Positions 27,496 through 36,199 of a stretch of 64,000 nt of DNA are shown here, piece by piece (positions within the stretch are counted from its first letter, which is position 1; each line of letters opens with the position of its first letter). The notes beneath the pieces were generated by a model, which saw nothing but the letters and a program-made list of their open reading frames with translations, did no database searches and was not told the DNA's origin. Both the position numbers and the translations under genes were made by a program. Source of the stretch: an uncultured Phocaeicola sp. (lineage in GTDB: Bacteria > Bacteroidota > Bacteroidia > Bacteroidales > Bacteroidaceae); assembly GCA_944320845.1 (NCBI GenBank), contig CALUJA010000002.1, positions 143,154 to 207,153 on the forward strand, read 5' to 3'.

Positions 27496-28071
27496 ATGGC
27501 CGTTATGATGAAAGATGAAATAAGGCGTGCATGTGAAGTCATGCAAAGCGGTGGCATAATTCTTTATCCTACTGACACCGTTTGGGGAATCGGTTGTGAC
27601 GCCACCAATGAGGAGGCGGTAAAACGGGTTTATGAAATAAAGCGGAGGACAGACAGCAAGGCGATGCTTGTCTTGGTCGACAGTCCGGTAAAAGTTGACT
27701 TTTATGTGCAGGATGTTCCGCAGGTGGCATGGGACTTGATTGACCTTAGCACAAAACCTCTGACCATTATTTATGACGGAGCCCGCAACTTGGCCCCGAA
27801 TCTGGTTGCTGCAGACGGAAGCGTGGGGATACGCGTAACAAAAGAGGAGTTTTCCAGGGAGTTGTGCTTCCGTTTCCGTAAGGCAATTGTCTCTACATCG
27901 GCCAATATCAGTGGGCTGCCTGCTCCTTCGGTGTTCAATGATATTAGTGAAGAGATTAAGCAGGCCGTGGATTATGTGGTGGATTACCGCAGGGAAGAGA
28001 CCGGACATCCGAAGCCCTCGTCGATTATCAAGTTGGGAAAAGGTGGTGAAGTAAAGATTATCAGAGAATAA
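27496..28071 (+). CDS. tsaC: L-threonylcarbamoyladenylate synthase (Sua5/YrdC/YciO family)
   Basis: 191 aa. Makes threonylcarbamoyl-AMP for t6A37 modification of tRNAs. GGIILYPTDTVWGIGCDATNEEAVKRVYEIKRR and KAMLVLVDS are the YrdC substrate-binding blocks; STSANISGLPAPSVFNDI is the second signature. It lacks the extra Sua5 domain, so is the short form. The start may be 27496, 27505 or 27508. Four bases before the ClC gene. Confidence 0.93.
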   Translation: MAVMMKDEIRRACEVMQSGGIILYPTDTVWGIGCDATNEEAVKRVYEIKRRTDSKAMLVLVDSPVKVDFYVQDVPQVAWDLIDLSTKPLTIIYDGARNLAPNLVAADGSVGIRVTKEEFSRELCFRFRKAIVSTSANISGLPAPSVFNDISEEIKQAVDYVVDYRREETGHPKPSSIIKLGKGGEVKIIRE

Positions 28072-28075
28072 GGCG

Positions 28076-29875
28076 ATGAATACAGCTGATGATAACAATA
28101 ATCTGCTCCAGCGTTTGCTTGTTTGGCGCGAGAAGCACATCAAGGACCGGCAGTTTATACTGCTGTTAAGCTTCATTGTTGGTGTCTGTACGGCATTGGC
28201 GGCTTATGTGCTGAAATTTCTGGTGGAGTATATCAAGGAATTTTTGACCGAGAACTTCGATTCGACGGGTGCTAACTGGCTGTATCTTGTATACCCGGTA
28301 GTCGGCATTTTCCTTACGAGTCTTTTTATCCGCAAAATAGTGCGCGATGACATAAGCCACGGTGTAACGAAGATTCTGTATGCCATTTCCCGCCGGCAGA
28401 GCCGTATCAAGCGCCATAATGTATGGTCGTCGGTCTGCGCTTCTGCCATTACAATCGGATTTGGAGGCTCGGTCGGGGCTGAGGCGCCTATCGTGCTGAC
28501 GGGTTCGGCTATAGGCTCTAATCTGGGCAGCATATTCCGGATGGACCACAAGACCCTGATGCTGCTGGTGGGATGCGGCGCTGCCGGAGCGGTTTCGGGC
28601 ATATTCAAGGCTCCGATTGCCGGGTTGGTATTTACGTTGGAAGTGCTGATGATTGACCTTACGATGGCATCTCTTCTGCCGCTGCTTATTACCAGCGTGA
28701 CGGCTGCTTCGCTTTCATATGTGTTGACCGGTACGGAATCCATGTTTTATTTTCATCTGGATTATCCTTTTGCAATGGAAAGGGTGCCTTATGCCATAGC
28801 CTTGGGAATCTTTTGCGGGTTGGTTGCATGGTATTTCACCCGTTCGATGAACTGGATTGAAAATATATTCCGGCGTTATACCAATCCTTATGTGAAGTTT
28901 CTGATAGGGGGAACGATGCTGAGTATCCTGATATTCCTTTTTCCGCCACTTTACGGAGAGGGATATGATACTATCTCTCTCTTGCTGAACGGGACGACAT
29001 CCGACGATTGGGATACGGTGATGAACAACTCTTTGTTCTATGGGCACGGTCACATGCTTATTATTTATCTGCTGCTGATTATTTTGTTCAAGGTCTTTGC
29101 TTCGAGTGCGACCAACGGCGGAGGCGGATGCGGCGGTATTTTTGCACCGAGTCTGTTTCTGGGATGCATTGCCGGCTTTGTCTTTTCTTATGTCTGCAAC
29201 GAATTTCATATCGGCAATACGTATATTCCGGAAAAGAACTTTGCGCTGATGGGTATGGCCGGACTGATGTCGGGTGTTATGCATGCTCCGCTTACGGGCA
29301 TATTCCTCATCGCCGAGCTTACGGGAGGATATGATTTGTTTCTGCCCCTAATGATTGTTTCAGTGTGTGCATATCTGACGATTATCGTATTCGAACCTCA
29401 CAGCATCTATTCCATGCGTCTGGCTAAGAAGGGGGAACTGGTCACTCATCATAAGGACAAAGCGGTGTTGACTCTGATGAACATGGAGAGTGTGATAGAG
29501 ACAGATTTTCTGGTGGTGCGGCCGGACATGGATTTGGGAGAGATGGTAAAGGTCATTTCAAAGTCGGGACGCAATCTTTTTCCCGTGGTCGACATAAACA
29601 ATAAGCTGTTGGGAATTGTCGTTTTAAACAATATCCGCAACATTATGTTCCGTCAGGAACTTTATCATCGTTACCGTGTGGAGAATTTTATGGTTGCACC
29701 GAAAGCCTGCATCAACATAACCGATTCGATGGAGGATGTGATGCGGCGGTTTGATGAAACGGGGGCATGGAATCTTCCCGTGGTGGACGAGGATGGAAAG
29801 TATAGGGGAATCGTCTCAAAGTCGAAGATGCTGACGGCTTACCGGCAGGTACTGGTCGATTTGTCGGCGGAATAA
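28076..29875 (+). CDS. ClC-family chloride channel/transporter with CBS domains
   Basis: 599 aa integral membrane protein. About 11-18 helices in residues 25-430, then two CBS domains (about 450-595). Gating glutamate in GFGGSVGAEAPIV (Glu136, the E. coli Glu148 position), central-pore NGGGGCGGIFAPSLFLG, and TLEVLMIDL after KAPIAGLVF. At the place of the internal proton glutamate (E. coli Glu203) it has Val190, as in animal Cl- channels rather than H+/Cl- exchangers. The CBS pair suggests control by adenine nucleotides. Sits between tsaC and fmt in one operon. Confidence 0.92.
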   Translation: MNTADDNNNLLQRLLVWREKHIKDRQFILLLSFIVGVCTALAAYVLKFLVEYIKEFLTENFDSTGANWLYLVYPVVGIFLTSLFIRKIVRDDISHGVTKILYAISRRQSRIKRHNVWSSVCASAITIGFGGSVGAEAPIVLTGSAIGSNLGSIFRMDHKTLMLLVGCGAAGAVSGIFKAPIAGLVFTLEVLMIDLTMASLLPLLITSVTAASLSYVLTGTESMFYFHLDYPFAMERVPYAIALGIFCGLVAWYFTRSMNWIENIFRRYTNPYVKFLIGGTMLSILIFLFPPLYGEGYDTISLLLNGTTSDDWDTVMNNSLFYGHGHMLIIYLLLIILFKVFASSATNGGGGCGGIFAPSLFLGCIAGFVFSYVCNEFHIGNTYIPEKNFALMGMAGLMSGVMHAPLTGIFLIAELTGGYDLFLPLMIVSVCAYLTIIVFEPHSIYSMRLAKKGELVTHHKDKAVLTLMNMESVIETDFLVVRPDMDLGEMVKVISKSGRNLFPVVDINNKLLGIVVLNNIRNIMFRQELYHRYRVENFMVAPKACINITDSMEDVMRRFDETGAWNLPVVDEDGKYRGIVSKSKMLTAYRQVLVDLSAE

Positions 29876-29956
29876 GAATCGTTTGGCGGCGGGAAAAAGA
29901 ATTTCGGCAGGAACGGAATCTTTTTTCCGTCATAAGTAAATTTTAAGAATGTAAGT

Positions 29957-30928
29957 ATGGAAAAGAAAGATTTGCGGATTGTATATATGGGAACTCCCGA
30001 GTTCGCCGTGGAAAGCCTGAGAAGACTGGTTGAAGGAGGGTATAATATCGTCGGGGTGATAACGATGCCCGACAAGCCGATGGGGCGTCACGGAAGTGTG
30101 CTTCAGGCAAGCGCGGTAAAGCAATATGCCGTATCTCAGGGATTGAAGGTCTTGCAGCCGGAAAGGCTGAAGGATGAGGCGTTTTTGTCCGAGCTGCGGA
30201 GCCTGGAGGCCGACCTTCAGATTGTTGTCGCCTTCCGTATGCTGCCGGAGGTGGTATGGAACATGCCGCGCATGGGGACATTCAATCTGCATGCCTCTTT
30301 GCTCCCTCAGTATCGGGGGGCGGCTCCCATCAATTGGGCCGTCATCAACGGCGAAAAGGAAACGGGCGTTACGACCTTTTTCCTGAAGCACGAAATCGAT
30401 ACGGGCGAGATTATCGACCAGGTTCGCGTGCCGATAGCGGACACAGACAATGTGGAAATGGTTTACGGCCGCCTGATGAAAGTGGGTGGAGACTTGGTGA
30501 TAAAGACGGTGGATGCCATCATGGCGGGCAGTGTGCATACGGTTCCTCAGGAAAGTGTGGCGGGATGCGGAGTGTTGCATCCGGCCCCGAAGATTTTTAA
30601 AGAGACCTGCCGCATAGACTGGAGCCGGGGAGTCAAGCCGGTCTATGACTTTATCCGCGGACTGTCTCCTTATCCGGCGGCATGGACGGAGCTTTGCTCG
30701 CAGGATACCGCTCCGGTGATGCTTAAGATATTTGAAGCGGAAAAGATGTTCGGAGAGCATTCGGCCAATCCCGGAGACATCGTGACGGATGGAAAGACCT
30801 TTTTCAGGATTGCTTCGTCCGACGGATGGCTGGATGTGCGCTCCCTGCAGCTGGCCGGGAAGAAAAGAATGTCTGTTGAGGACTTTCTGCGCGGATACCG
30901 GCACACGGAGGGGACGACGGCCAGATAA
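29957..30928 (+). CDS. fmt: Methionyl-tRNA formyltransferase
   Basis: 323 aa. Formylates initiator Met-tRNA. RIVYMGTPEFAVESLR at the N-terminus, catalytic block FNLHASLLPQYRGAAPINWA (Asn and His), and HEIDTGEIIDQV with the catalytic Asp. The C-terminal OB-like tRNA-binding domain runs from about 210. 81 bases after clc. In relatives I recall this operon leading straight to rpe; here a sigma-factor module lies between. Confidence 0.96.
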   Translation: MEKKDLRIVYMGTPEFAVESLRRLVEGGYNIVGVITMPDKPMGRHGSVLQASAVKQYAVSQGLKVLQPERLKDEAFLSELRSLEADLQIVVAFRMLPEVVWNMPRMGTFNLHASLLPQYRGAAPINWAVINGEKETGVTTFFLKHEIDTGEIIDQVRVPIADTDNVEMVYGRLMKVGGDLVIKTVDAIMAGSVHTVPQESVAGCGVLHPAPKIFKETCRIDWSRGVKPVYDFIRGLSPYPAAWTELCSQDTAPVMLKIFEAEKMFGEHSANPGDIVTDGKTFFRIASSDGWLDVRSLQLAGKKRMSVEDFLRGYRHTEGTTAR

Positions 30929-30943
30929 AGCCCGCTTTCCGGC

Positions 30944-31705
30944 TTATCGGCTGTTGCAGAACAGGCCGTCAGAAAAGGTTTCGTCCTGATTCAGTATCTG
31001 TCCTTTCCGGACGAAACATTCGGCGTGCTTGTTTGTACCGTTATTATAATAAATGTGGAATCCTTCGAAAGCGGGACTCTCATATTCGGGGATACTGGAA
31101 AGCTTGAAGGATACCACGCTCCAGAATGTTTCCGACTGCGAGTCTTGTCCGGCATTGTGGCGCAATTCTACAGGCAGCCACCCGTTTTCGTCTATTTGGC
31201 AGCCTTCATCCAGCAGCAGGCTGATGCGGTGTGGCTTTTCCGTATCGTGTCCCTTTATATAGAGCTGGACATTAAGATGCTGTGCACTGATGGAAACTCC
31301 GATAATCTGAAGAGGGTCGTTCCCGAAGTCGGTGTCGGAGCCGTTTTCCGGACGGGTAATCCGCAAGTCATCTGCGTCTTTTGTAAGCACTTTATACAGC
31401 TCTACGACATTTACCTCTTTTTCTCCTCCCTCTTGGACATCGGCCTCTATTTCGTTGGCAGGCACGCTTATCAATACTCTTTGGCCGGTCTCGTCCGCGT
31501 CGGCGGCGGCAAAGCGTTCCGGATTGGATGGAACCAGCGTGCCGTGCGAGTCAGACTCTATCTTTAACCTGCCGTCGTTGGTTACCGTGCCGAGCGTGAG
31601 GTATATCAAATCCGGCTCGTCGTCGTTCAGACTGCATGAAAAGATGGCGGTCACACAGCAAAGCAGCAGTCCTGCCCTGAAACATATTTGTTTTAAAAGG
31701 TTCAT
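30944..31705 (-). CDS. NigD-like lipoprotein
   Basis: 253 aa. Signal MNLLKQICFRAGLLLCCVTA ending IFS-C (lipobox), followed by the acidic SLNDDEPD. Short beta-domain with a YLTLGTVTND start and GQRVLISV strand similar to the NigD OB-like domain, then a larger beta-rich region (VQLYIKGHDTEK, GWLPVELRHNAG). The family is known from Bacteroides but its role is unclear to me. The frame opens upstream to 31828 across the divergent promoter; the ATG at 31705 gives the only sensible signal peptide. Divergent from the sigma factor gene and convergent with fmt. Confidence 0.75.
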   Translation of the reverse strand: MNLLKQICFRAGLLLCCVTAIFSCSLNDDEPDLIYLTLGTVTNDGRLKIESDSHGTLVPSNPERFAAADADETGQRVLISVPANEIEADVQEGGEKEVNVVELYKVLTKDADDLRITRPENGSDTDFGNDPLQIIGVSISAQHLNVQLYIKGHDTEKPHRISLLLDEGCQIDENGWLPVELRHNAGQDSQSETFWSVVSFKLSSIPEYESPAFEGFHIYYNNGTNKHAECFVRKGQILNQDETFSDGLFCNSR

Positions 31706-31808
31706 ATATCCGTATTCCGTTTGCGTGTAAAATAGATGCCGGGAAAATATACTGCGCTCTTTTGTGTTAAAACACTTTAATGAAAGAAAAACATGAGGTT
31801 GTGTGCAG

Positions 31809-31816
31809 TATTTTTG
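31809..31816 (+). promoter_or_regulatory. -7 promoter box for the sigma factor operon
   Basis: TATTTTTG, 47 bases upstream of the ATG at 31856; it lies in the divergent gap to the NigD-like gene. Confidence 0.55.
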
Positions 31817-31855
31817 CATCGCTATCATTTATTAACTAAAGCTTGAGTGAGTTAT

Positions 31856-32410
31856 ATGACGGAGGAGGAACTGGCGTTACGATGCAAACAGGCAGACAAC
31901 AGAGCGCAGAAAGAGCTGTATGAGCAGTATGGAGGCGTGTTGTTTGCCATATGCCTTCGTTATATCGGCGATAGGGAAGCGGCGGAAGATGTGTTTCATG
32001 ACGGAATCATCCGGATATTCCAGTCAATATCCAGGCAGTTTGCCTATCAGGGGGAAGGCTCGCTGAAGGCATGGCTGTCGCGTGTGATGGTGAACGAAGC
32101 GTTGGGCTATTTGCGGAAAAGGAACATGCAGATGAAACAGGAAGTGCTGATGGATGAGGTTCCGGATACGCAGGAGGCCGACGATGGTGAGGCAAGTGAC
32201 ATTCCGCGTGGGGTACTGATGAAACTCATCAGAGAACTGCCCGAAGGGTATCGTACGGTATTCAATCTTTATGTTTTCGAAGAGAAAAGCCATAAGGAGA
32301 TAGCGTCTTTGCTGGGGATTACCGAGCATACTTCTTCTTCTCAGTTTTATCGGGCCAAGACTCTGCTGATAAGAAAAATAAACGAATATAGAAAGAGACT
32401 GCAACGATGA
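31856..32410 (+). CDS. ECF-type RNA polymerase sigma-70 factor
   Basis: 184 aa. Region 2: LYEQYGGVLFAICLRYIGDREAAEDVFHDGIIRIFQ (the -10-recognition and core-binding helix); region 4: RELPEGYRTVFNLYVFEEKSHKEIASLLGITEHTSSSQFYRAK, a helix-turn-helix. There is no region 1 or 3. The ATG at 31856 is preferred over the GTG at 31847. The stop overlaps the ATG of the next gene by four bases (ATGA), so the pair is translationally coupled; the partner is the presumed membrane regulator of this sigma factor. Confidence 0.93.
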   Translation: MTEEELALRCKQADNRAQKELYEQYGGVLFAICLRYIGDREAAEDVFHDGIIRIFQSISRQFAYQGEGSLKAWLSRVMVNEALGYLRKRNMQMKQEVLMDEVPDTQEADDGEASDIPRGVLMKLIRELPEGYRTVFNLYVFEEKSHKEIASLLGITEHTSSSQFYRAKTLLIRKINEYRKRLQR

Positions 32411-33705
32411 TAGAGGAAAAAAAATGGATACAGGATATACGCGACCGGATGGATGGCTATTCCGAACCTCTTCCTGCGGGGATGTGGGACAAGGTTGAGA
32501 AGGAACTGGGGGCGCGAAAGGTCATTCCGTTGCGGAGGAAGTGGCAGATGGCTGCCGCCGCCGCGCTGATAGCCGCCGTTTCTTCGCTGACATTCTGGCT
32601 TTGGACTTCGCCGGCGGCTGATTCGTTAAGCCGGAAAGGGGACCTGGCGCAGAAGGAAGAGAAGGCTGTGCTGGAAAAAACGAAGCCTTTTGTCTATTCC
32701 GAAACACCGGAGAAGCCGGCAATGGCTGTCGTTGAGAAGGTAAAAATAAAGGGAGAGGCGGTGCCGGCGGCTCCTGCAGCGGTGCGAATGGCGGTTGTGG
32801 CGGAAGATGAGCCGGATGAAGAGGCTGAGACGGAAGTTTCGGCCGATGCACAGCCGGAGTCAGACCGCGGGCCGGTTTCCGCAGAGAAAAGGGCGCAGGA
32901 TGAAAAGAAAGTGCAGTTGCTGCGGGCTTCCAGGGATGCAGACCGCAGACAAATGGAGCAAAACGCATCTTGGGCCAAGAAGGAGAAAAGCCGGAGCGGG
33001 CAGAGCTGGCAGATGAGCCTGGGGGCAGGCAACGCTCCCTATTCCTATTCCAATTCGTTTGGCGGCTTCGGCCGTGTAGCCTCCCATACTATCGGCTTGG
33101 GAGGCAGTAATCTTGTGATGAATCCACTGTCGGATGAAGCGACTGCCTATAATCAGGTCATGTTTAATAACCGTGAGCAGTCGTCGAGGACAGAAGTCCA
33201 TCACCGTATGCCCGTAAGCGTAGGAGCTTCTGTCAAGTGGTTTTTCCATGAAGATTGGGCATTAGAGAGCGGTTTGTTTTATACCATACTTTCTTCCGAT
33301 GCCCGTTCGGGCGCAGAATCCTACATGGAAGAAAAGTGGAAGCTGCATTATATAGGCATTCCGCTTAAGATTCACCGCTCCGTTTGGCAGAATGAGCGCT
33401 TCAGCTTCTATGCATCAGCGGGCGGTGCGGTCGAGAAGTGCGTTTCGGGAGATTTGGAGACCGTGTACGTAACAGGCGGTGGCAATCGTGAGGTGATTCA
33501 TTCATCGTTGGATGTTGACCCTTTGCAGTGGTCGGTTGTGGCGGGCATCGGTGCGCAGGTGAATTTCACAAAGCAGTTTGGACTGTATGTCGAGCCGGGC
33601 ATTGCCTATTACTTCGATGACGGATGCGATATCGAAACGTTCCGCAAGGAGCATCCTTTGACTTTTAATCTTCAGTTGGGCTTGCGTTTCAGCTTTTTGA
33701 AATGA
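32407..33705 (+). CDS. Anti-sigma-like transmembrane protein with C-terminal outer-membrane beta-barrel
   Basis: 432 aa with an unusual build. Residues 1-45 are cytoplasmic and charged (KKWIQDIRDRMDGYSE PLPAGMWDKVEKEL); 46-66 form one membrane helix (WQMAAAAALIAAVSSLTFWL). Residues 70-200 are a long low-complexity linker rich in Glu, Ala, Pro and Lys. From about 200 a PorT/OMP_b-brl-type barrel follows: SVGASVKWFFHEDWALESGLFY, WKLHYIGIPLKIHR, FGLYVEPGIAYYF, ending LQLGLRFSFLK. One chain may therefore reach from cytoplasm to outer membrane. Overlap with the sigma gene and the N-terminal layout suggest it binds and releases that sigma factor; inferred, not shown. Confidence 0.8.
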   Translation: MIEEKKWIQDIRDRMDGYSEPLPAGMWDKVEKELGARKVIPLRRKWQMAAAAALIAAVSSLTFWLWTSPAADSLSRKGDLAQKEEKAVLEKTKPFVYSETPEKPAMAVVEKVKIKGEAVPAAPAAVRMAVVAEDEPDEEAETEVSADAQPESDRGPVSAEKRAQDEKKVQLLRASRDADRRQMEQNASWAKKEKSRSGQSWQMSLGAGNAPYSYSNSFGGFGRVASHTIGLGGSNLVMNPLSDEATAYNQVMFNNREQSSRTEVHHRMPVSVGASVKWFFHEDWALESGLFYTILSSDARSGAESYMEEKWKLHYIGIPLKIHRSVWQNERFSFYASAGGAVEKCVSGDLETVYVTGGGNREVIHSSLDVDPLQWSVVAGIGAQVNFTKQFGLYVEPGIAYYFDDGCDIETFRKEHPLTFNLQLGLRFSFLK

Positions 33706-33750
33706 AGCGGGGCGGTGGCGGAAAAATTGTGAGATAAAGGGGATAAACTT

Positions 33751-33782
33751 TTTGTATTATAAGCAAAATAGTTTTATCTTTG
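33751..33782 (+). promoter_or_regulatory. Promoter of rpe-comEC
   Basis: TTTG at 33751 and TATCTTTG at 33775, spacing 24: one of the best promoters in the window. It lets rpe be expressed independently of the sigma module upstream. Confidence 0.78.
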
Positions 33783-33804
33783 TGTGAAAAGGAAGTTCTA
33801 AAGT

Positions 33805-34467
33805 ATGGAAAGTGAGATTAAAGTGTCTCCTTCGTTGTTGGCAGCAGACTTTTCTGATTTACGAAGGGAGCTTGACAAGATTAATGCCAGTGAAGCCGAC
33901 TGGTTGCACCTCGATATAATGGACGGAGTGTTTGTACCAAATATCTCGTTTGGATTTCCCGTACTGAAATATGTTGCGGAGCTTTGCCGGAAACCGCTTG
34001 ATGTGCATCTGATGATTGTGCAGCCGGAAAAGTTTATTCACGAGGTGAAAGCGTTGGGCGCAATGATGATGAACGTGCATTTTGAGGCGTGTCCCCATCT
34101 GCATCGTGTAGTCCAACAGATAAAAGAGTCGGGGATGAAGGCCGGTGTGACGCTGAACCCATCGACGCCGGTTGCTATGCTGACCGATATAATAGAGGAT
34201 GTGGATATGGTTTTGCTCATGAGCGTAAATCCGGGATTCGGCGGCCAGAAGTTCATTACGCACACTTTGCAGAAAGTTCGGCAGTTGCGCGAGCTGATTG
34301 ACCAAAGAGGAGCGCAGGCGTTGATAGAGGTAGACGGAGGCGTTAACAGTGTCACGGCTCCGGCATTGGTAGCGGCCGGAGTGGATGTCTTGGTGGCGGG
34401 AAGTGCCGTTTTCAAGGCCGCAGACATGAAAGAAGCCATCCATCAGTTTAAGATATTAAGGCGATAA
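33805..34467 (+). CDS. rpe: Ribulose-phosphate 3-epimerase
   Basis: 220 aa TIM barrel of the pentose-phosphate pathway. SPSLLAADFSDL, WLHLDIMDGVFVPNISFG (metal and catalytic Asp), LDVHLMIVQPE, VLLMSVNPGFGGQKFI and IEVDGGVNSVTAPALVAAG are all present. Own promoter; comEC starts 1-10 bases after the stop. Confidence 0.97.
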   Translation: MESEIKVSPSLLAADFSDLRRELDKINASEADWLHLDIMDGVFVPNISFGFPVLKYVAELCRKPLDVHLMIVQPEKFIHEVKALGAMMMNVHFEACPHLHRVVQQIKESGMKAGVTLNPSTPVAMLTDIIEDVDMVLLMSVNPGFGGQKFITHTLQKVRQLRELIDQRGAQALIEVDGGVNSVTAPALVAAGVDVLVAGSAVFKAADMKEAIHQFKILRR

Positions 34468-34477
34468 CGTGGGGACA

Positions 34478-36067
34478 ATGCCTCCTTTTATGGCTTATCC
34501 GCTGTTCCGGTTGACCATTTGCCTGGCAGCCGGAATTTTTTTGTCCGATACTTTGTTGGCGGGGTGCGTTTCGTGGACAGAGATGGCGGTTGCATTCGGC
34601 TTTTCGGTCGGATTGCTTTTCTTTTTTTACCGCACGTTTTTCTACCGTTATCGCATGTTGTTCGGCGTTTTGTGCGGCATCTCCTTCATGTTGCTTGGCG
34701 GTGCACTGGCGTTGAAGTCCCGTTCAGAAATTTTTTTTCATTGGGACGGCAGGAAGCAGGTTTATAGCGGAGTGGTTGAGTCGGTGCCTTATTTTAAGGG
34801 GAAGACTATGCGTGCCGAAGTTTTCGTGTCTTCCGTATGCAATCCGGGTGATACCTTAAAGAGCCGTTCGGTCAATCGTTCCGTTCTGCTTTATTGGATG
34901 CCGGACAGTTTGGCTCAGCCTTTGCGGTGTGGAGACAGCGTGTGTTTTTACGCCCGGATAGCACGTCCGGACTTTAAGGAGGCGGGTTTCGACTATGCTG
35001 AATACTTGATGCGGAAAGGCATTGCAGGAACAGCCGTGGTTTATGCGGGCGACTGGCGGAGGGTGCATAACGGCTCCGGTCTGACTTTCCGCCAGAAAGC
35101 GTCGGTCTGGCAGCGGCAGATAACGGATACCTACAGCAGTTGGGGATTTTCAGGAGATACCTTGGCTGTGGTTTCAGCCTTGACTGTAGGAGATACACAC
35201 GAGCTGACACCGGAGCTGAAGGCGGTATACAATGCATCGGGAGCAAGCCATGTGCTGTCTTTGTCGGGACTGCATGTCGGCATTCTCGCGGGAATCCTGA
35301 CGGGGATATTCTATCCGCTGTGCCGCCGGTGGCGGTCAGGAAGGCAGATTGTTGCTTTCTTGGTGGTGGTGGCATTATGGATTTTTGCCGTCATGTCAGG
35401 ACTAAGCCCGTCTATGGTGCGTGCAGTCGTCATGTTTTCTCTGTATGTGGCGGCTTCTTTGTTTACAAGAGAGCGCTTTTCGGGATTTCTTGCGCTGACT
35501 TTGGCCGCCTTTGTGATGCTGCTTTATCAGCCCTTTTATCTGTTTGATGTCAGTTTTCAGCTTTCGTTTGTGGCGGTGCTGGCTTTGTTGTGCCTCTATC
35601 CGGTGTTTTCCGGATGGTGTCCGTTCCGGGGCAGGGCCTTTCGGTATGTATGGAACATGCTTACACTTTCGTTTGCGGCCCAGTTGGGAACCCTTCCCTT
35701 TGTCCTGCATTATTTCGGGACTTTCCCTACCTATTTTCTGTTGGCCAATTTGGTTGTCTCCCCTTTGTCCGTATGCATTCTTGGCAGTGCCTTGGCAGCC
35801 TTTGTGCTTTGCCCTGTTCCGGTTCTCGGAGCATGGGCGGCAAAGTCTTTGGGCTTCTTTACCGGAGCGCTGAACGGAGCGATGGAGTGGGTGCAGCGGC
35901 TTGCCGGTTCTCAGATAACCTCGGTCTATGTGTCGGCTTTTCAGGCACTGATGCTGTGTCTCTGCCTGAGTCTGCTGTATGTTTATTGGCATGGGCGGAA
36001 AGCTTCGCATGTTATCGGGATTCTGACGGCCCTGATACTGTTTCTGTTGGCCGGCATCATCGCTTGA
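34478..36067 (+). CDS. comEC: ComEC/Rec2-family competence protein, lacking the C-terminal domain
   Basis: 529 aa multi-pass membrane protein. Order: two to three N-terminal helices, a DUF4131-like OB domain (about 80-190), then the Competence region with ASHVLSLSGLHVGILAGIL, MSGLSPSMVRAVVMFS and FDVSFQLSFVAVLALL, and eight or so helices to the end. It forms the inner-membrane channel for DNA uptake. The metallo-beta-lactamase-like C-terminal domain of many homologues is missing, and no remnant is visible in the 130 bases before the next gene. A GTG at 34469 is an alternative start. Confidence 0.9.
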   Translation: MPPFMAYPLFRLTICLAAGIFLSDTLLAGCVSWTEMAVAFGFSVGLLFFFYRTFFYRYRMLFGVLCGISFMLLGGALALKSRSEIFFHWDGRKQVYSGVVESVPYFKGKTMRAEVFVSSVCNPGDTLKSRSVNRSVLLYWMPDSLAQPLRCGDSVCFYARIARPDFKEAGFDYAEYLMRKGIAGTAVVYAGDWRRVHNGSGLTFRQKASVWQRQITDTYSSWGFSGDTLAVVSALTVGDTHELTPELKAVYNASGASHVLSLSGLHVGILAGILTGIFYPLCRRWRSGRQIVAFLVVVALWIFAVMSGLSPSMVRAVVMFSLYVAASLFTRERFSGFLALTLAAFVMLLYQPFYLFDVSFQLSFVAVLALLCLYPVFSGWCPFRGRAFRYVWNMLTLSFAAQLGTLPFVLHYFGTFPTYFLLANLVVSPLSVCILGSALAAFVLCPVPVLGAWAAKSLGFFTGALNGAMEWVQRLAGSQITSVYVSAFQALMLCLCLSLLYVYWHGRKASHVIGILTALILFLLAGIIA

Positions 36068-36162
36068 CTGCATGGGCATGAAACTGTTTTCTTGTTGCCG
36101 TGAAAGCGGAGGGGGATATAAATAAAATCAGATTTTGTAGAGACTCTCCCGAAAATAATTCT

Positions 36163-36170
36163 TAATTTTG
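36163..36170 (+). promoter_or_regulatory. -7 promoter box for the DHH phosphoesterase gene
   Basis: TAATTTTG, 30 bases before the ATG at 36200; a TTTG lies 29 bases upstream, slightly far. Confidence 0.55.
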
Positions 36171-36199
36171 CCCCTCAAAGTAAAATATAAACTCAGGAT

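Noticed and set aside
29913-29930. ACGGAA/TTCCGT hairpin between clc and fmt
   Set aside because: No T tract after it; short stem, so probably not a terminator.
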